The translations under genes were made by a program, and so were the position numbers. DNA of 64,000 nt from Desulfobacteraceae bacterium (GTDB lineage Bacteria > Desulfobacterota > Desulfobacteria > Desulfobacterales > Desulfobacteraceae), in contig JADGEQ010000015.1 in the NCBI GenBank assembly GCA_016744295.1, positions 1-64,000 on the forward strand. The letters run 5' to 3'. The notes under the pieces are model-generated. The model ran no database searches. It was given only the letters and a program-made list of their open reading frames with translations, and was not told where the DNA came from. Positions 56,937-64,000 of this stretch are shown here, piece by piece. Numbering within the stretch: the stretch's first letter is position 1; every line of letters starts with the position of its first letter.

Positions 56937-58553
56937 TTATTTGCCCTTGGCTTTGGGGCCGCCGCCCCGGAGTTTTGAACCAGCTCCTCTGACAGAAGCT
57001 GACTGGGATTTAAAACCGCCTGTTTTTGAAAAATTGCTGCTCTGGTATTTGGGGGATTGTTTTACAAAGTTGCCCCGGGTACCATATCGTTGATTTCCGT
57101 TTTGGGTTTTCCCAAAATAGGGCTGCTGATTCCGGTAGCCACTATTCCAGCTATTCCACCCCCCATAACCAAAAGAGGAGGAGGGGAAAAAGAAAAGATG
57201 GGAAAACAGGGCATATTTGCCGTACCAGGACCAGAAGCTGTTACCGGAATTGTCTTTTTTCCATTCCCCATATTGGTCATTGCCCACATAGGCCATACCC
57301 GGAGGGGTGGCCTGGGTAATACGGTCCTGCTCAAAGACCCCGTAGGGTTTTGACAGGATAGCCATGCCGAGAAATTCCAGGTTTTGTTGATAAAAGGAGG
57401 GGTCCACTTTGGTCCAGCCTGTTTCACTGGTCTCCCCGTTCTCTTCCTTTAGATACTTGTGATAATAAACCTCTTTGGAATCTTCAACCCAGAAGGAGGC
57501 GGCATTGTGATCCCGTGCCGGCCATTGTGCCGTGGGATTTATTTCCAATTGTTTCCAGGTATCACCGATCTTGCTTGAAAACCTGAGTCCGCTAAATCCC
57601 GGTGAGAGGTCTGCAACACTCTCAAGTTCATTTCCGGTAAGGCTGTCATATACGGCCGGGGTCACCTGGCGCCGGAAGGTGGCAAACCTTGGATTATAAT
57701 AGTCGGAGTTTTCGTTCCAGGATTCCCGCTTGATGGTGACATGATAATCTGATTTCATGTCCTGGAGAACCTTTGTATAGCTCGCATAAAGCTGGTCCAG
57801 ATCCTGTTCAAATACAGGGCTGGTTTGTCCAAGGGTTTTAAAATCACGAAACAGACCATCGGCATTGTCGATGAATCTTGCAAAGTCTGGTTTTCCCTTG
57901 GATGTGTAGGCTGAATATTCTTTGTTGATAACCCGAAGCCGACTTGTTGTGTCCTGGGATATTTTGAGAAAAGGGGCAAATCTGGCGTTAATTTTTCCTG
58001 CGGAATCGGGAAATTTCTCCAGGGCTTTTGCCACGGGCCCCTTTTCCAGGTCTGTTATCTGGCGGGTGATCTTTTGGCCCATTGATCCGGCCCTGGCATG
58101 GATATCACTGGTATTGTCCATGGCCTCCCTGATCCGCAAAAATCGGTTGATCGGCCCCTGGGCCTGTTGTCTGGCCTCCTGGATGATCAGGTTGATCCGT
58201 TTGGTCTGGGTCAGCACCTGGGGTGCAATTTCCGGTTTGTTCTTTTTTACCAGGGGAACAAGTTCTTTTTTATTGATCTCCCGGGCCCGGTCAAGGGTCT
58301 GGTTTGCTTTGGCAAAATACTGATCCCAGTCTTCTCTTTGTGCATAGACAGCAACGGGTTTGAATTTCTTTGATTTTTTGAGGCTGGTAAATTGTTTTTG
58401 AGTTTTTTCAACCTCAGTTTGGGCAGTTTCAATGGTCTTGGGAACTGATTTTGCCTTTTTCTTGATATCATCGGGAAGGCCTTTGCCGCATCCGATCAGG
58501 GAAACAAGCAGAAAAAAAAGACCGATCACTAACCCGGTTTTCAGAACGTTCAT
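56937..58553 (-). CDS. Large lipoprotein of the TelA/DUF350 cluster, Gly/Asn-rich tail
   Basis: A 538-residue exported lipoprotein starting MNVLKTGLVIGLFFLLVSLIGCGKG, with lipobox LIGC. Residues about 30-300 are charged helices resembling a coiled-coil periplasmic domain. Residues 330-430 contain the YYNPRFATFRRQVTPAVYD region, and the C-terminus is low-complexity (SSSFGYGGWNSWNSGYRNQ..., ending Gly/Lys-rich). An upstream in-frame ATG at 58616 would add 21 residues before the signal and overlap the preceding gene, so 58553 is preferred. I do not recognise the family. It lies between the DUF4178-like and DUF350 genes. Confidence 0.75.
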   Translation of the reverse strand: MNVLKTGLVIGLFFLLVSLIGCGKGLPDDIKKKAKSVPKTIETAQTEVEKTQKQFTSLKKSKKFKPVAVYAQREDWDQYFAKANQTLDRAREINKKELVPLVKKNKPEIAPQVLTQTKRINLIIQEARQQAQGPINRFLRIREAMDNTSDIHARAGSMGQKITRQITDLEKGPVAKALEKFPDSAGKINARFAPFLKISQDTTSRLRVINKEYSAYTSKGKPDFARFIDNADGLFRDFKTLGQTSPVFEQDLDQLYASYTKVLQDMKSDYHVTIKRESWNENSDYYNPRFATFRRQVTPAVYDSLTGNELESVADLSPGFSGLRFSSKIGDTWKQLEINPTAQWPARDHNAASFWVEDSKEVYYHKYLKEENGETSETGWTKVDPSFYQQNLEFLGMAILSKPYGVFEQDRITQATPPGMAYVGNDQYGEWKKDNSGNSFWSWYGKYALFSHLFFFPSSSFGYGGWNSWNSGYRNQQPYFGKTQNGNQRYGTRGNFVKQSPKYQSSNFSKTGGFKSQSASVRGAGSKLRGGGPKAKGK

Positions 58554-58602
58554 CCCGGGGCCGATTGCAAAATGGGTGTTTTTGTTGATATTTTTGCTTG
58601 GT

Positions 58603-59250
58603 TTATGAAATATCATCCCCAGCCGCTCCTTTGCTCATGATGGTAATTTGCTCGGGTTCCACAGATTTGGAAAGATATATTTTGTATTCATCCCGACCCG
58701 AACCGATCCACTCTTCAATGGTTAAAGAAAGGCTGCCCTCTTCATTTTCAAATTCATACATATAGACCTTTTCCTCTTTGCCGTCCCGAAGGTAAAGCGC
58801 TGCCCAGTCATCTTCATACCAGAATTTTTGCCCGGCATAGACAATGGCATCCTCATCCTTAGCGATCTGGTCCAGATCATCTTCATCCACGGACTGACCC
58901 TCTTCATCCTTGATATATTTGAAGCTGGTCTGTTCCAGGGTGATGGATACTTCCAGCTCATCATCAAATTCCCACTCAAAATGCCCCGTATGGCCTGTCT
59001 CCAAGCACATACAGGTAAGTTCCGTGGTAAAATAATTTTGGGAGGTGGTAAAATCGCCAGACATTTCCTGGTAACGGTTTTTCTCTTTTATATAATAGGT
59101 GTCCCCGAAACAGGTGAAAAAACTGCCTTTCTCCGCATCCATCAGGGTTAGAGACATCTGGTCGGCTTCAGGGACCAATTTGTCTTGCTCAATGGTGCGG
59201 ACAAGGGAAAACCGCTGGTCAAAGGATTTTTTAACGGCAGTGTCAATCAT
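58603..59250 (-). CDS. DUF4178-like acidic protein of the TelA cluster
   Basis: A 215-residue acidic soluble protein with beta-rich pattern: CFGDTYYIKEKNRYQEMSGDF, TGHFEWEFDDELEVSITLEQTSF, KFWYEDDWAALYL, MYEFENEEGSLSLTIEEW and YKIYLSKSVEPEQI. The spacing of aromatic and acidic residues resembles DUF4178/YjfK-type proteins that accompany DUF350 and spermidine-synthase genes, but the match is by eye only. The start is ATG at 59250, 16 bp after TelA. It is likely part of the same operon. Confidence 0.65.
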   Translation of the reverse strand: MIDTAVKKSFDQRFSLVRTIEQDKLVPEADQMSLTLMDAEKGSFFTCFGDTYYIKEKNRYQEMSGDFTTSQNYFTTELTCMCLETGHTGHFEWEFDDELEVSITLEQTSFKYIKDEEGQSVDEDDLDQIAKDEDAIVYAGQKFWYEDDWAALYLRDGKEEKVYMYEFENEEGSLSLTIEEWIGSGRDEYKIYLSKSVEPEQITIMSKGAAGDDIS

Positions 59251-59266
59251 GGGATGTCTCCTTTTA

Positions 59267-60496
59267 TTAGTCCTGGCGTCTGGCGGTCAAAGAATCGGTT
59301 CTTGCCCTGAACCGTTCATTCATTTTGCCCAGGGCCGTGGAACTCTGGGAGGCGATGTTGATGGTTTCCTTGGAGATCAGGGCATAGGTTTCAAAGGCTT
59401 CTTCATAGGAGTTGCAGGCCTCTTCCAATGCTTCTATGTTCACGGTCATGCTCTGGCTCATCTGGGCCCCCTTGATGGCGGCATTGCCGATGACCTTTGC
59501 CGTGTCCTTCATTGTTTCTGCCGCTGCCTGCTGAACCATATCCAGGTGCTGGAGGGTTTCCATCTGCTGCTCCGCCGCCACCCGGACGGCCAGGGCGTTT
59601 TTAACAGCTGTGGACAGAATCATATCGGTTCTCTGGACCAGCCGGCGCACCAGGTGGGAGTTTCTGACCATCATTTCTCCGCCAAACCGGGTCTGGAGGT
59701 TGGAGTTGTCAATGGTCTGGAGATCCACAACTGCCATGGCAAGATCCGAGGTCAGTGTGGTCAGGGATTCCTTGATTCTCATATCTTCAACGGTTTCCAT
59801 GTGACTCATGAGTTTTTGCCAGATGATCTGACCCAGGTAAATTTTTTCCTGGAGCCGGGGCTGGATCTCCTTTAGGGAATCACAGATGGTTGAAAGCTCC
59901 GAGGCATCAAAGGCCACCTGGTCTGCTTCGTTGCGCAAATGGGTTCTGATCCCGTCAATGGTGGAGTTTACTGTTTCCCGGCGTTCTGCAATCACCCTTA
60001 AAATTTCATCTCCCTTGGGCAGTCGGTTCACGGTTTTGGTGAACAGGCCCAGCATTTTTTTGGGAAAGGGCAGTTCCTGTCTTCCCACCATGGTGGGATT
60101 GACCTTGTCCAGCTCGGTTTTGATGGCAAGGATGTTTTTCCCAACGGGTGAAGAATCATCCGTGGCAACATTTTTAAGTACATTGCCCATTTTCCGGTCA
60201 TAGAGGGTGACCTGGGCCTGGGTTTGATCCATGATCTCCTGTCCCAGGGCAAAGACAAAATTGCCCAGCTGCCAGTCACCAGGTTCTGCCTTTACTTTTT
60301 CTATAAACGCATTGGCTTCGGATTCAAGGGCTTGGATATCTTCCACTGCCAGGTGCTTGGGCTGGATCGCTTCCAGGTTGGACGGGGATTGGACCGGGGT
60401 CAGTGCTCCCTGGCCTGAAATCTCTGCCACTTCCGTGAGAACAGGGGCCTTGGCTTGGTTGGCAACGTTTTTTAGATCCTTGGACATATCGTTCAT
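59267..60496 (-). CDS. telA: TelA/KlaA-type toxic-anion-resistance family protein
   Basis: A 409-residue cytoplasmic, helix-rich protein of the TelA family, associated with tellurite and envelope-stress resistance and found beside XpaC-type genes in Firmicutes (YaaN-XpaC). The family pattern is visible as DRKMGNVLKN, VNRLPKGDEI, RETVNSTIDGIRTHL, IYLGQIIWQKL and the C-terminal MTVNIEALEEACNSYEEAFETY. The mechanism is unknown. It is 52 bp downstream of a single-TM XpaC-like protein and precedes the DUF4178-like gene; all read leftwards. Confidence 0.92.
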   Translation of the reverse strand: MNDMSKDLKNVANQAKAPVLTEVAEISGQGALTPVQSPSNLEAIQPKHLAVEDIQALESEANAFIEKVKAEPGDWQLGNFVFALGQEIMDQTQAQVTLYDRKMGNVLKNVATDDSSPVGKNILAIKTELDKVNPTMVGRQELPFPKKMLGLFTKTVNRLPKGDEILRVIAERRETVNSTIDGIRTHLRNEADQVAFDASELSTICDSLKEIQPRLQEKIYLGQIIWQKLMSHMETVEDMRIKESLTTLTSDLAMAVVDLQTIDNSNLQTRFGGEMMVRNSHLVRRLVQRTDMILSTAVKNALAVRVAAEQQMETLQHLDMVQQAAAETMKDTAKVIGNAAIKGAQMSQSMTVNIEALEEACNSYEEAFETYALISKETINIASQSSTALGKMNERFRARTDSLTARRQD

Positions 60497-60548
60497 TGGT
60501 TCCTCCTTAAGAGAAAAATAGGGTTAACCCCATTTTTTGCAGAATGGT

Positions 60549-61067
60549 TTAAGAAAATTTGCCGGCAAGAAAATGCGCCATGGTTTTAAATTCAGCCGTT
60601 TCATTGTTTTCAATGATATCACGGGATCTGTGGGTAACCTCCTGGAGGCTTTGGATGGTTTTTTGAAAGTTGTCCAGCTGGTTCAGACGACTTTCCTCGG
60701 ACAGATCAAGAAATTCCTTTACGGTTTTGTAAAGATGAGACAGGCCTATCTTCTTTATCTCATAGGTCAGTGCTTCCCCGGGGTAACGTTCCATCATGGC
60801 AGGAATGATAGTTTTGAGATCATCAATGATTTCTTCTATCTTTAGGACCATTTCTTTGGAAAATTTTATATCTTTTCTGATCATCAGGTTTAGTTTCAGC
60901 AATACATCCAATATTTCCTTAAACTCTTCTTCCGGCGTTTTTGACGGAGGAGGGGGAGATGCTGGGGATTCAGGAACCTTTATACCGGCGGCTCTAAACT
61001 TTTTCATGACCAGGCTAAAGCCGATGACGGCAGCAAGGAAAAGGGTTACACCAATAATTATTGTCAT
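60549..61067 (-). CDS. Single-TM protein, possibly XpaC-like
   Basis: A 172-residue protein with an N-terminal TM helix (about 2-20) followed by a Pro/Ser linker (PESPASPPPPSKTP) and a helical cytoplasmic domain (about 45-170). XpaC proteins (annotated for 5-bromo-4-chloroindolyl phosphate hydrolysis) are the usual neighbours of TelA and have a similar length and helical layout. The weak residue similarity (LLKLNLMIRKDIKF, NQLDNFQKTIQSLQEV) makes this a contextual assignment. First gene of the TelA cluster. Confidence 0.65.
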   Translation of the reverse strand: MTIIIGVTLFLAAVIGFSLVMKKFRAAGIKVPESPASPPPPSKTPEEEFKEILDVLLKLNLMIRKDIKFSKEMVLKIEEIIDDLKTIIPAMMERYPGEALTYEIKKIGLSHLYKTVKEFLDLSEESRLNQLDNFQKTIQSLQEVTHRSRDIIENNETAEFKTMAHFLAGKFS

Positions 61068-61164
61068 CCGGTTACTCCTTCGTATTCGGGGTAAGTCTCA
61101 TACCAATGAGTTGCAAAATAATGCAGATCCTTAGATTTACAAGGTTATAAGATACCCAAAACAA

Positions 61165-63675
61165 TTAATCCATTAGTTTTTTTTCAAATTGTTTGAGCAG
61201 CAGGGAATTACCCACAACCGATAATGAGGAGAACCACATGGCGATGCTGGCGAACTCGGGTGTGAGAGTCAGTCCATAGCCGGGGTAGAAAATTCCGGCT
61301 GCCATTGGGATCATGAGCAAATTGTAGAAAAAAGCCCAGAAAAAATTCATTTTAATGGTTTTCAATGTCTTTTTGCCCAGGCGTATGGCCCGTTCTACAT
61401 CAAGGAGGCTGTTCTTGACCAGGATCACCTCACCTGTTTCCTTGGCCACATCGGTTCCCGATCCGATGGCAATGCCGATATCTGCCTGGGCAAGGGCCGG
61501 GGCGTCATTGATCCCATCCCCCACCATGGCCACCCTTAATCCTTTGGCTTGCCATTTTTTAACCGTATTAATTTTGTCCTGGGGTAACACTTCGGCTTCC
61601 ACCTGATCAATTCCCACTTTATTGGCGACGCTAAGGGCTGCCACCTGGTTGTCGCCTGAGATCAGGGCGGTTTTTATCCCTGCTTTGTGAAGCCTTGCGA
61701 TGGCCTTTTTGGAATCTGGTTTAATGACATCGGCCAGGGCAATAATTCCTATTACCTGGTTGTTCAGGGCAATATAAATGGTTGTTTTGCCTTCCCGGGA
61801 AAAATGTTTCCCCTTTGATTCTAGTTCAGCGGGTAGCGTGTCCCCTTTCATTAGCTTAAGGTTCCCGGCTTTCAAGGGGTGGCCGTCTAAAAAACAATGA
61901 ACACCCAATCCTGAAATTTCCCTGGCCCGGGTGGTTTTGTCCGGGGCAATATGTTGATCACGGGCCATTTTTACAACCGGTATCGCCAGAGGGTGAGAAG
62001 AGTTTAGTTCCGCGCTTGCCGCAAATTTTAAAAAATCGTTCCGGGTCATACCCTTTGCCGGATAAAGGTCAGTCACCTCAGGTTTTCCCTTGGTGATGGT
62101 ACCGGTTTTATCGAACAAAACAATGTCCAGCTTTGAGATATTTTCCAGTACAGAGCCTTTCTTGAATAAAAGGCCCCGGTTCAATCCCACCCCGCTGCCC
62201 ACCATAATTGCAGTAGGGGTGGCAAGGCCCAGGGCGCAGGGGCAGGCAATGACCAGCACGGCAATCATTCGTTCAAAGGAGAAGAGAAAAGGGCTGGTGC
62301 CGATACTTTCTTCCATGCCGGCCAGAAAATACCAATAACAGAATGTGGAAATTGCAATGGTGACGACCACCGGGACAAATATATTGGAGGCGATGTCCGC
62401 CAAGCGCTGGATGGGTGCCTTGTCCGCCTGGGCATCTTCCACCATTCTGATGATACCGGCAAGAACCGTATCATTTCCGGTTTGAGTGGTTTTTATGGTA
62501 ATGGTTCCGGACTGGTTAATGGTGGCACCGGTAATCGTCTGGCCCGGTGATTTTTGGACGGGGAAAGATTCTCCGGTGAGCATGGATTCATCCACCTGGG
62601 TTTCACCTTCCAGGATTTGTCCGTCAACAGGGATTTTTTCCCCGGCAAGCACCCTGACCACATCGTTTTTTTCTACCATGGCCGAGGGAACTATTGTTTC
62701 CCTGCCGTTTTTTATCACCCTGGCTGTATCTGCAGTGAGTGCCAGCAGTTCTTTTAATGCCTGTCCGGTCCTGCCCTTGGCCTTGGCTTCAAGCATTTTT
62801 CCGATCATGATAAAGGTGATGAGCATGGCTGCGCTGTCAAAAAACGTAGGTTTTGCAGAATCAACGAGCAGCAGGGAAAAAACACTGTAAAAATAGGCTG
62901 CCGAAATTCCCAGGGAAATCAAAACATCCATGTTAGCGGTTCTGTTTTTTAGTGAATAATAGGCCCCCTCATAAAAGGCCCTTCCCGAGACAAACTGGAC
63001 CAGGGACGCCAGCACAAACATTATATAATTAGTGACGGCCATGTCAAAGTGTCCAAAATGCATAATTCCCATCATGGGAAGGGTAAGGCTAAGGGCGAAT
63101 AAAAATCTGAACTTTTCTGTGTTGCCCGGGGCCGAAGCGTTCTCTTTTTTTAAAAAAGCCCGGTACCCCGCCTGTTTGACAATATCCAGGATGCCATTTT
63201 CATCCCAAATTTTTGGATCATAGGTGATAAACCCTTTTTCCAGGGGCAGGTTAATGGCGGTTGCCTGAATTCCCCGGGTTCGTTTAAATACCTTTTCAAT
63301 GGCAAGGGAGCAGTTGGCACAATGCATGCCTTCAATATTAAAGGAGATATCACAGAACCTTTCCCCATCGGGTTTTGCCCGGGACGTTTCAGTGGATGGG
63401 TCCATGGACGGGTTCATAGATTGCTCCATGGATGATTCCTCCTCCGGGAGTGCTTCTTCCTTTTGGGGCTCCAGAAAATAGCCCTCCGCCAGAATGGTTG
63501 TTCGCAGATCCTCCAAGGAACTTTGCCGGGTGTCCAGGGTAAAGCTCACCCGCTCATTTTTAAATGAGGCACTGAGGTCGTCTATGCCCGGATGCTTCTC
63601 TAATGCAGTTATCACAGCTTTTTCACAATGATTGCACATCATGCCGTAAACGTTTATTTCCTGGTATCCTCTCAT
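61165..63675 (-). CDS. copA: Copper-translocating P1B-type ATPase
   Basis: It exports Cu+ from the cytoplasm using ATP. The 836-residue protein has two N-terminal HMA domains (GMMCNHC and GMHCANC), a Ser/Met/Pro-rich linker between them (ESSMEQSMNPSMDPS), eight TM helices, the CPC ion site (ACPCALGLATPT), phosphorylation motif DKTGTITKGKPEV, the HP box SSHPLA (usually SEHPLA) and GDGINDAPAL. The ATG at 63675 follows AGGGAAC; an in-frame TTG at 63696 would overlap copZ by 4 bp. It follows copZ, which encodes the donor chaperone. Confidence 0.96.
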   Translation of the reverse strand: MRGYQEINVYGMMCNHCEKAVITALEKHPGIDDLSASFKNERVSFTLDTRQSSLEDLRTTILAEGYFLEPQKEEALPEEESSMEQSMNPSMDPSTETSRAKPDGERFCDISFNIEGMHCANCSLAIEKVFKRTRGIQATAINLPLEKGFITYDPKIWDENGILDIVKQAGYRAFLKKENASAPGNTEKFRFLFALSLTLPMMGIMHFGHFDMAVTNYIMFVLASLVQFVSGRAFYEGAYYSLKNRTANMDVLISLGISAAYFYSVFSLLLVDSAKPTFFDSAAMLITFIMIGKMLEAKAKGRTGQALKELLALTADTARVIKNGRETIVPSAMVEKNDVVRVLAGEKIPVDGQILEGETQVDESMLTGESFPVQKSPGQTITGATINQSGTITIKTTQTGNDTVLAGIIRMVEDAQADKAPIQRLADIASNIFVPVVVTIAISTFCYWYFLAGMEESIGTSPFLFSFERMIAVLVIACPCALGLATPTAIMVGSGVGLNRGLLFKKGSVLENISKLDIVLFDKTGTITKGKPEVTDLYPAKGMTRNDFLKFAASAELNSSHPLAIPVVKMARDQHIAPDKTTRAREISGLGVHCFLDGHPLKAGNLKLMKGDTLPAELESKGKHFSREGKTTIYIALNNQVIGIIALADVIKPDSKKAIARLHKAGIKTALISGDNQVAALSVANKVGIDQVEAEVLPQDKINTVKKWQAKGLRVAMVGDGINDAPALAQADIGIAIGSGTDVAKETGEVILVKNSLLDVERAIRLGKKTLKTIKMNFFWAFFYNLLMIPMAAGIFYPGYGLTLTPEFASIAMWFSSLSVVGNSLLLKQFEKKLMD

Positions 63676-63692
63676 TTTTAGTTCCCTGTCAT

Positions 63693-63902
63693 TCAACTTG
63701 TTTCTTTTGCCGTAAACCCAAAGCCATTGATCGTTTTTATGGCGGTTTCCATATCCATATTCGCTGCAGCGTTGAAAACAGCTTCCTTGTTTTCCAGGTC
63801 CACATGGACCTCGGATACAGTTTCAATGGCCTCAAGATATTTTTTTACCCGGCCTACACAATGCTGGCATGACATGCCTTGGATATTCAGTTTTTTTTCC
63901 AT
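63693..63902 (-). CDS. copZ: Copper chaperone CopZ (HMA domain)
   Basis: A 69-residue single HMA domain protein with the metal site GMSCQHC near residue 9-15 and the beta-alpha-beta-beta-alpha-beta fold pattern. It delivers Cu+ to the N-terminal domains of CopA. It is placed between the copper-sensing repressor gene and copA; AAGGAAAAAATC precedes the ATG. Confidence 0.93.
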   Translation of the reverse strand: MEKKLNIQGMSCQHCVGRVKKYLEAIETVSEVHVDLENKEAVFNAAANMDMETAIKTINGFGFTAKETS

Positions 63903-63913
63903 GATTTTTTCCT

Positions 63914-64000
63914 TTATTTCCGGCTGTACTTATACACCGTTTCAATGAGTTCATTTATTTTCTGCTGGCCCTCGCCTTTTTGGATGGCCGATGTTACGCA
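63914..64000 (-). CDS. CsoR/FrmR-family metal-sensing repressor, C-terminal part
   Basis: Only the last 28 codons lie in the window; the 5' end is beyond position 64000. The frame reads CVTSAIQKGEGQQKINELI and ends ETVYKYSRK before a TAA at 63914-63916. The pattern (Cys followed by an amphipathic helix rich in Glu/Leu-Ile, -EL---) matches the C-terminal helix of CsoR-type copper repressors, where the Cys is a Cu+ ligand. Position directly before copZ-copA supports this. A short fragment, so the family call is moderate. Confidence 0.65.
   Translation of the reverse strand, partial: CVTSAIQKGEGQQKINELIETVYKYSRK

Overview
This is a bacterial chromosome segment of moderate G+C with densely packed genes. 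The gene set suggests a marine or sediment-type Desulfobacterota (Desulfobacterales-like, sulfate-reducer-type) organism. The inference rests on the combination of LL-diaminopimelate aminotransferase, a glnD-glnB-glnA cluster behind a sigma-54 promoter, an ADP-forming acyl-CoA synthetase, an NhaD-type Na+/H+ antiporter, a MoeA fused to a periplasmic-binding-like domain, and a PreP-type M16 protease. No rRNA or phylogenetic marker tree was available, so the taxonomy is inference.

Layout. 1-1250: edge of an integrative element, with a truncated tyrosine integrase next to the 3' end of tRNA-Glu(CTC). 1300-7470: PLDc_N-like small protein, lytic transglycosylase, then the nitrogen-control cluster glnD-glnB-glnA (minus strand) with a textbook sigma-54 promoter and an upstream inverted repeat. 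7500-10070: tatA and a MoxR/VWA pair. 10070-16670: TatD nuclease, then the envelope/division run ftsE-ftsX-EnvC-like M23 protein-CtpA-like protease-polysaccharide deacetylase. 16680-20870: YkgJ-type protein, nhaD with a structured leader that may be a cation riboswitch, divergent nhaR, PHP phosphoesterase. 21050-25730: TetR regulator with two operators, acyl-CoA synthetase, panB and a DUF2520 reductase-like gene.

25676-31300: an insertion of about 5.2 kb bounded by a 226-bp direct repeat. The repeat duplicates the junction between the DUF2520 gene and the M16 protease gene. The insert holds a MATE exporter, an AraC/GyrI regulator, an alpha/beta hydrolase, an IS1380-type transposase fragment and an orphan solute-binding protein. 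31165-40440: M16C protease, a small coiled-coil/winged-helix-like protein, rsmA, dapL-moeA overlap, MoeA-PBP fusion. 40540-50330: VWA-TSP3-OmpA lipoprotein, hybrid histidine kinase, uppP, phosphohexomutase, UvrD/Rep helicase, MFS transporter, K+ channel.

50690-54280: an A+T-rich two-gene cassette of an FRG-domain protein followed by a 907-residue P-loop (STAND-like) NTPase. This is the best candidate for an undescribed, possibly anti-phage, system. 54290-61070: a minus-strand block of TelA, XpaC-like membrane protein, DUF4178-like protein, lipoprotein, double DUF350 membrane protein and membrane-anchored spermidine-synthase-like protein, probably one envelope-stress module. 61165-64000: copper efflux operon csoR (partial)-copZ-copA.
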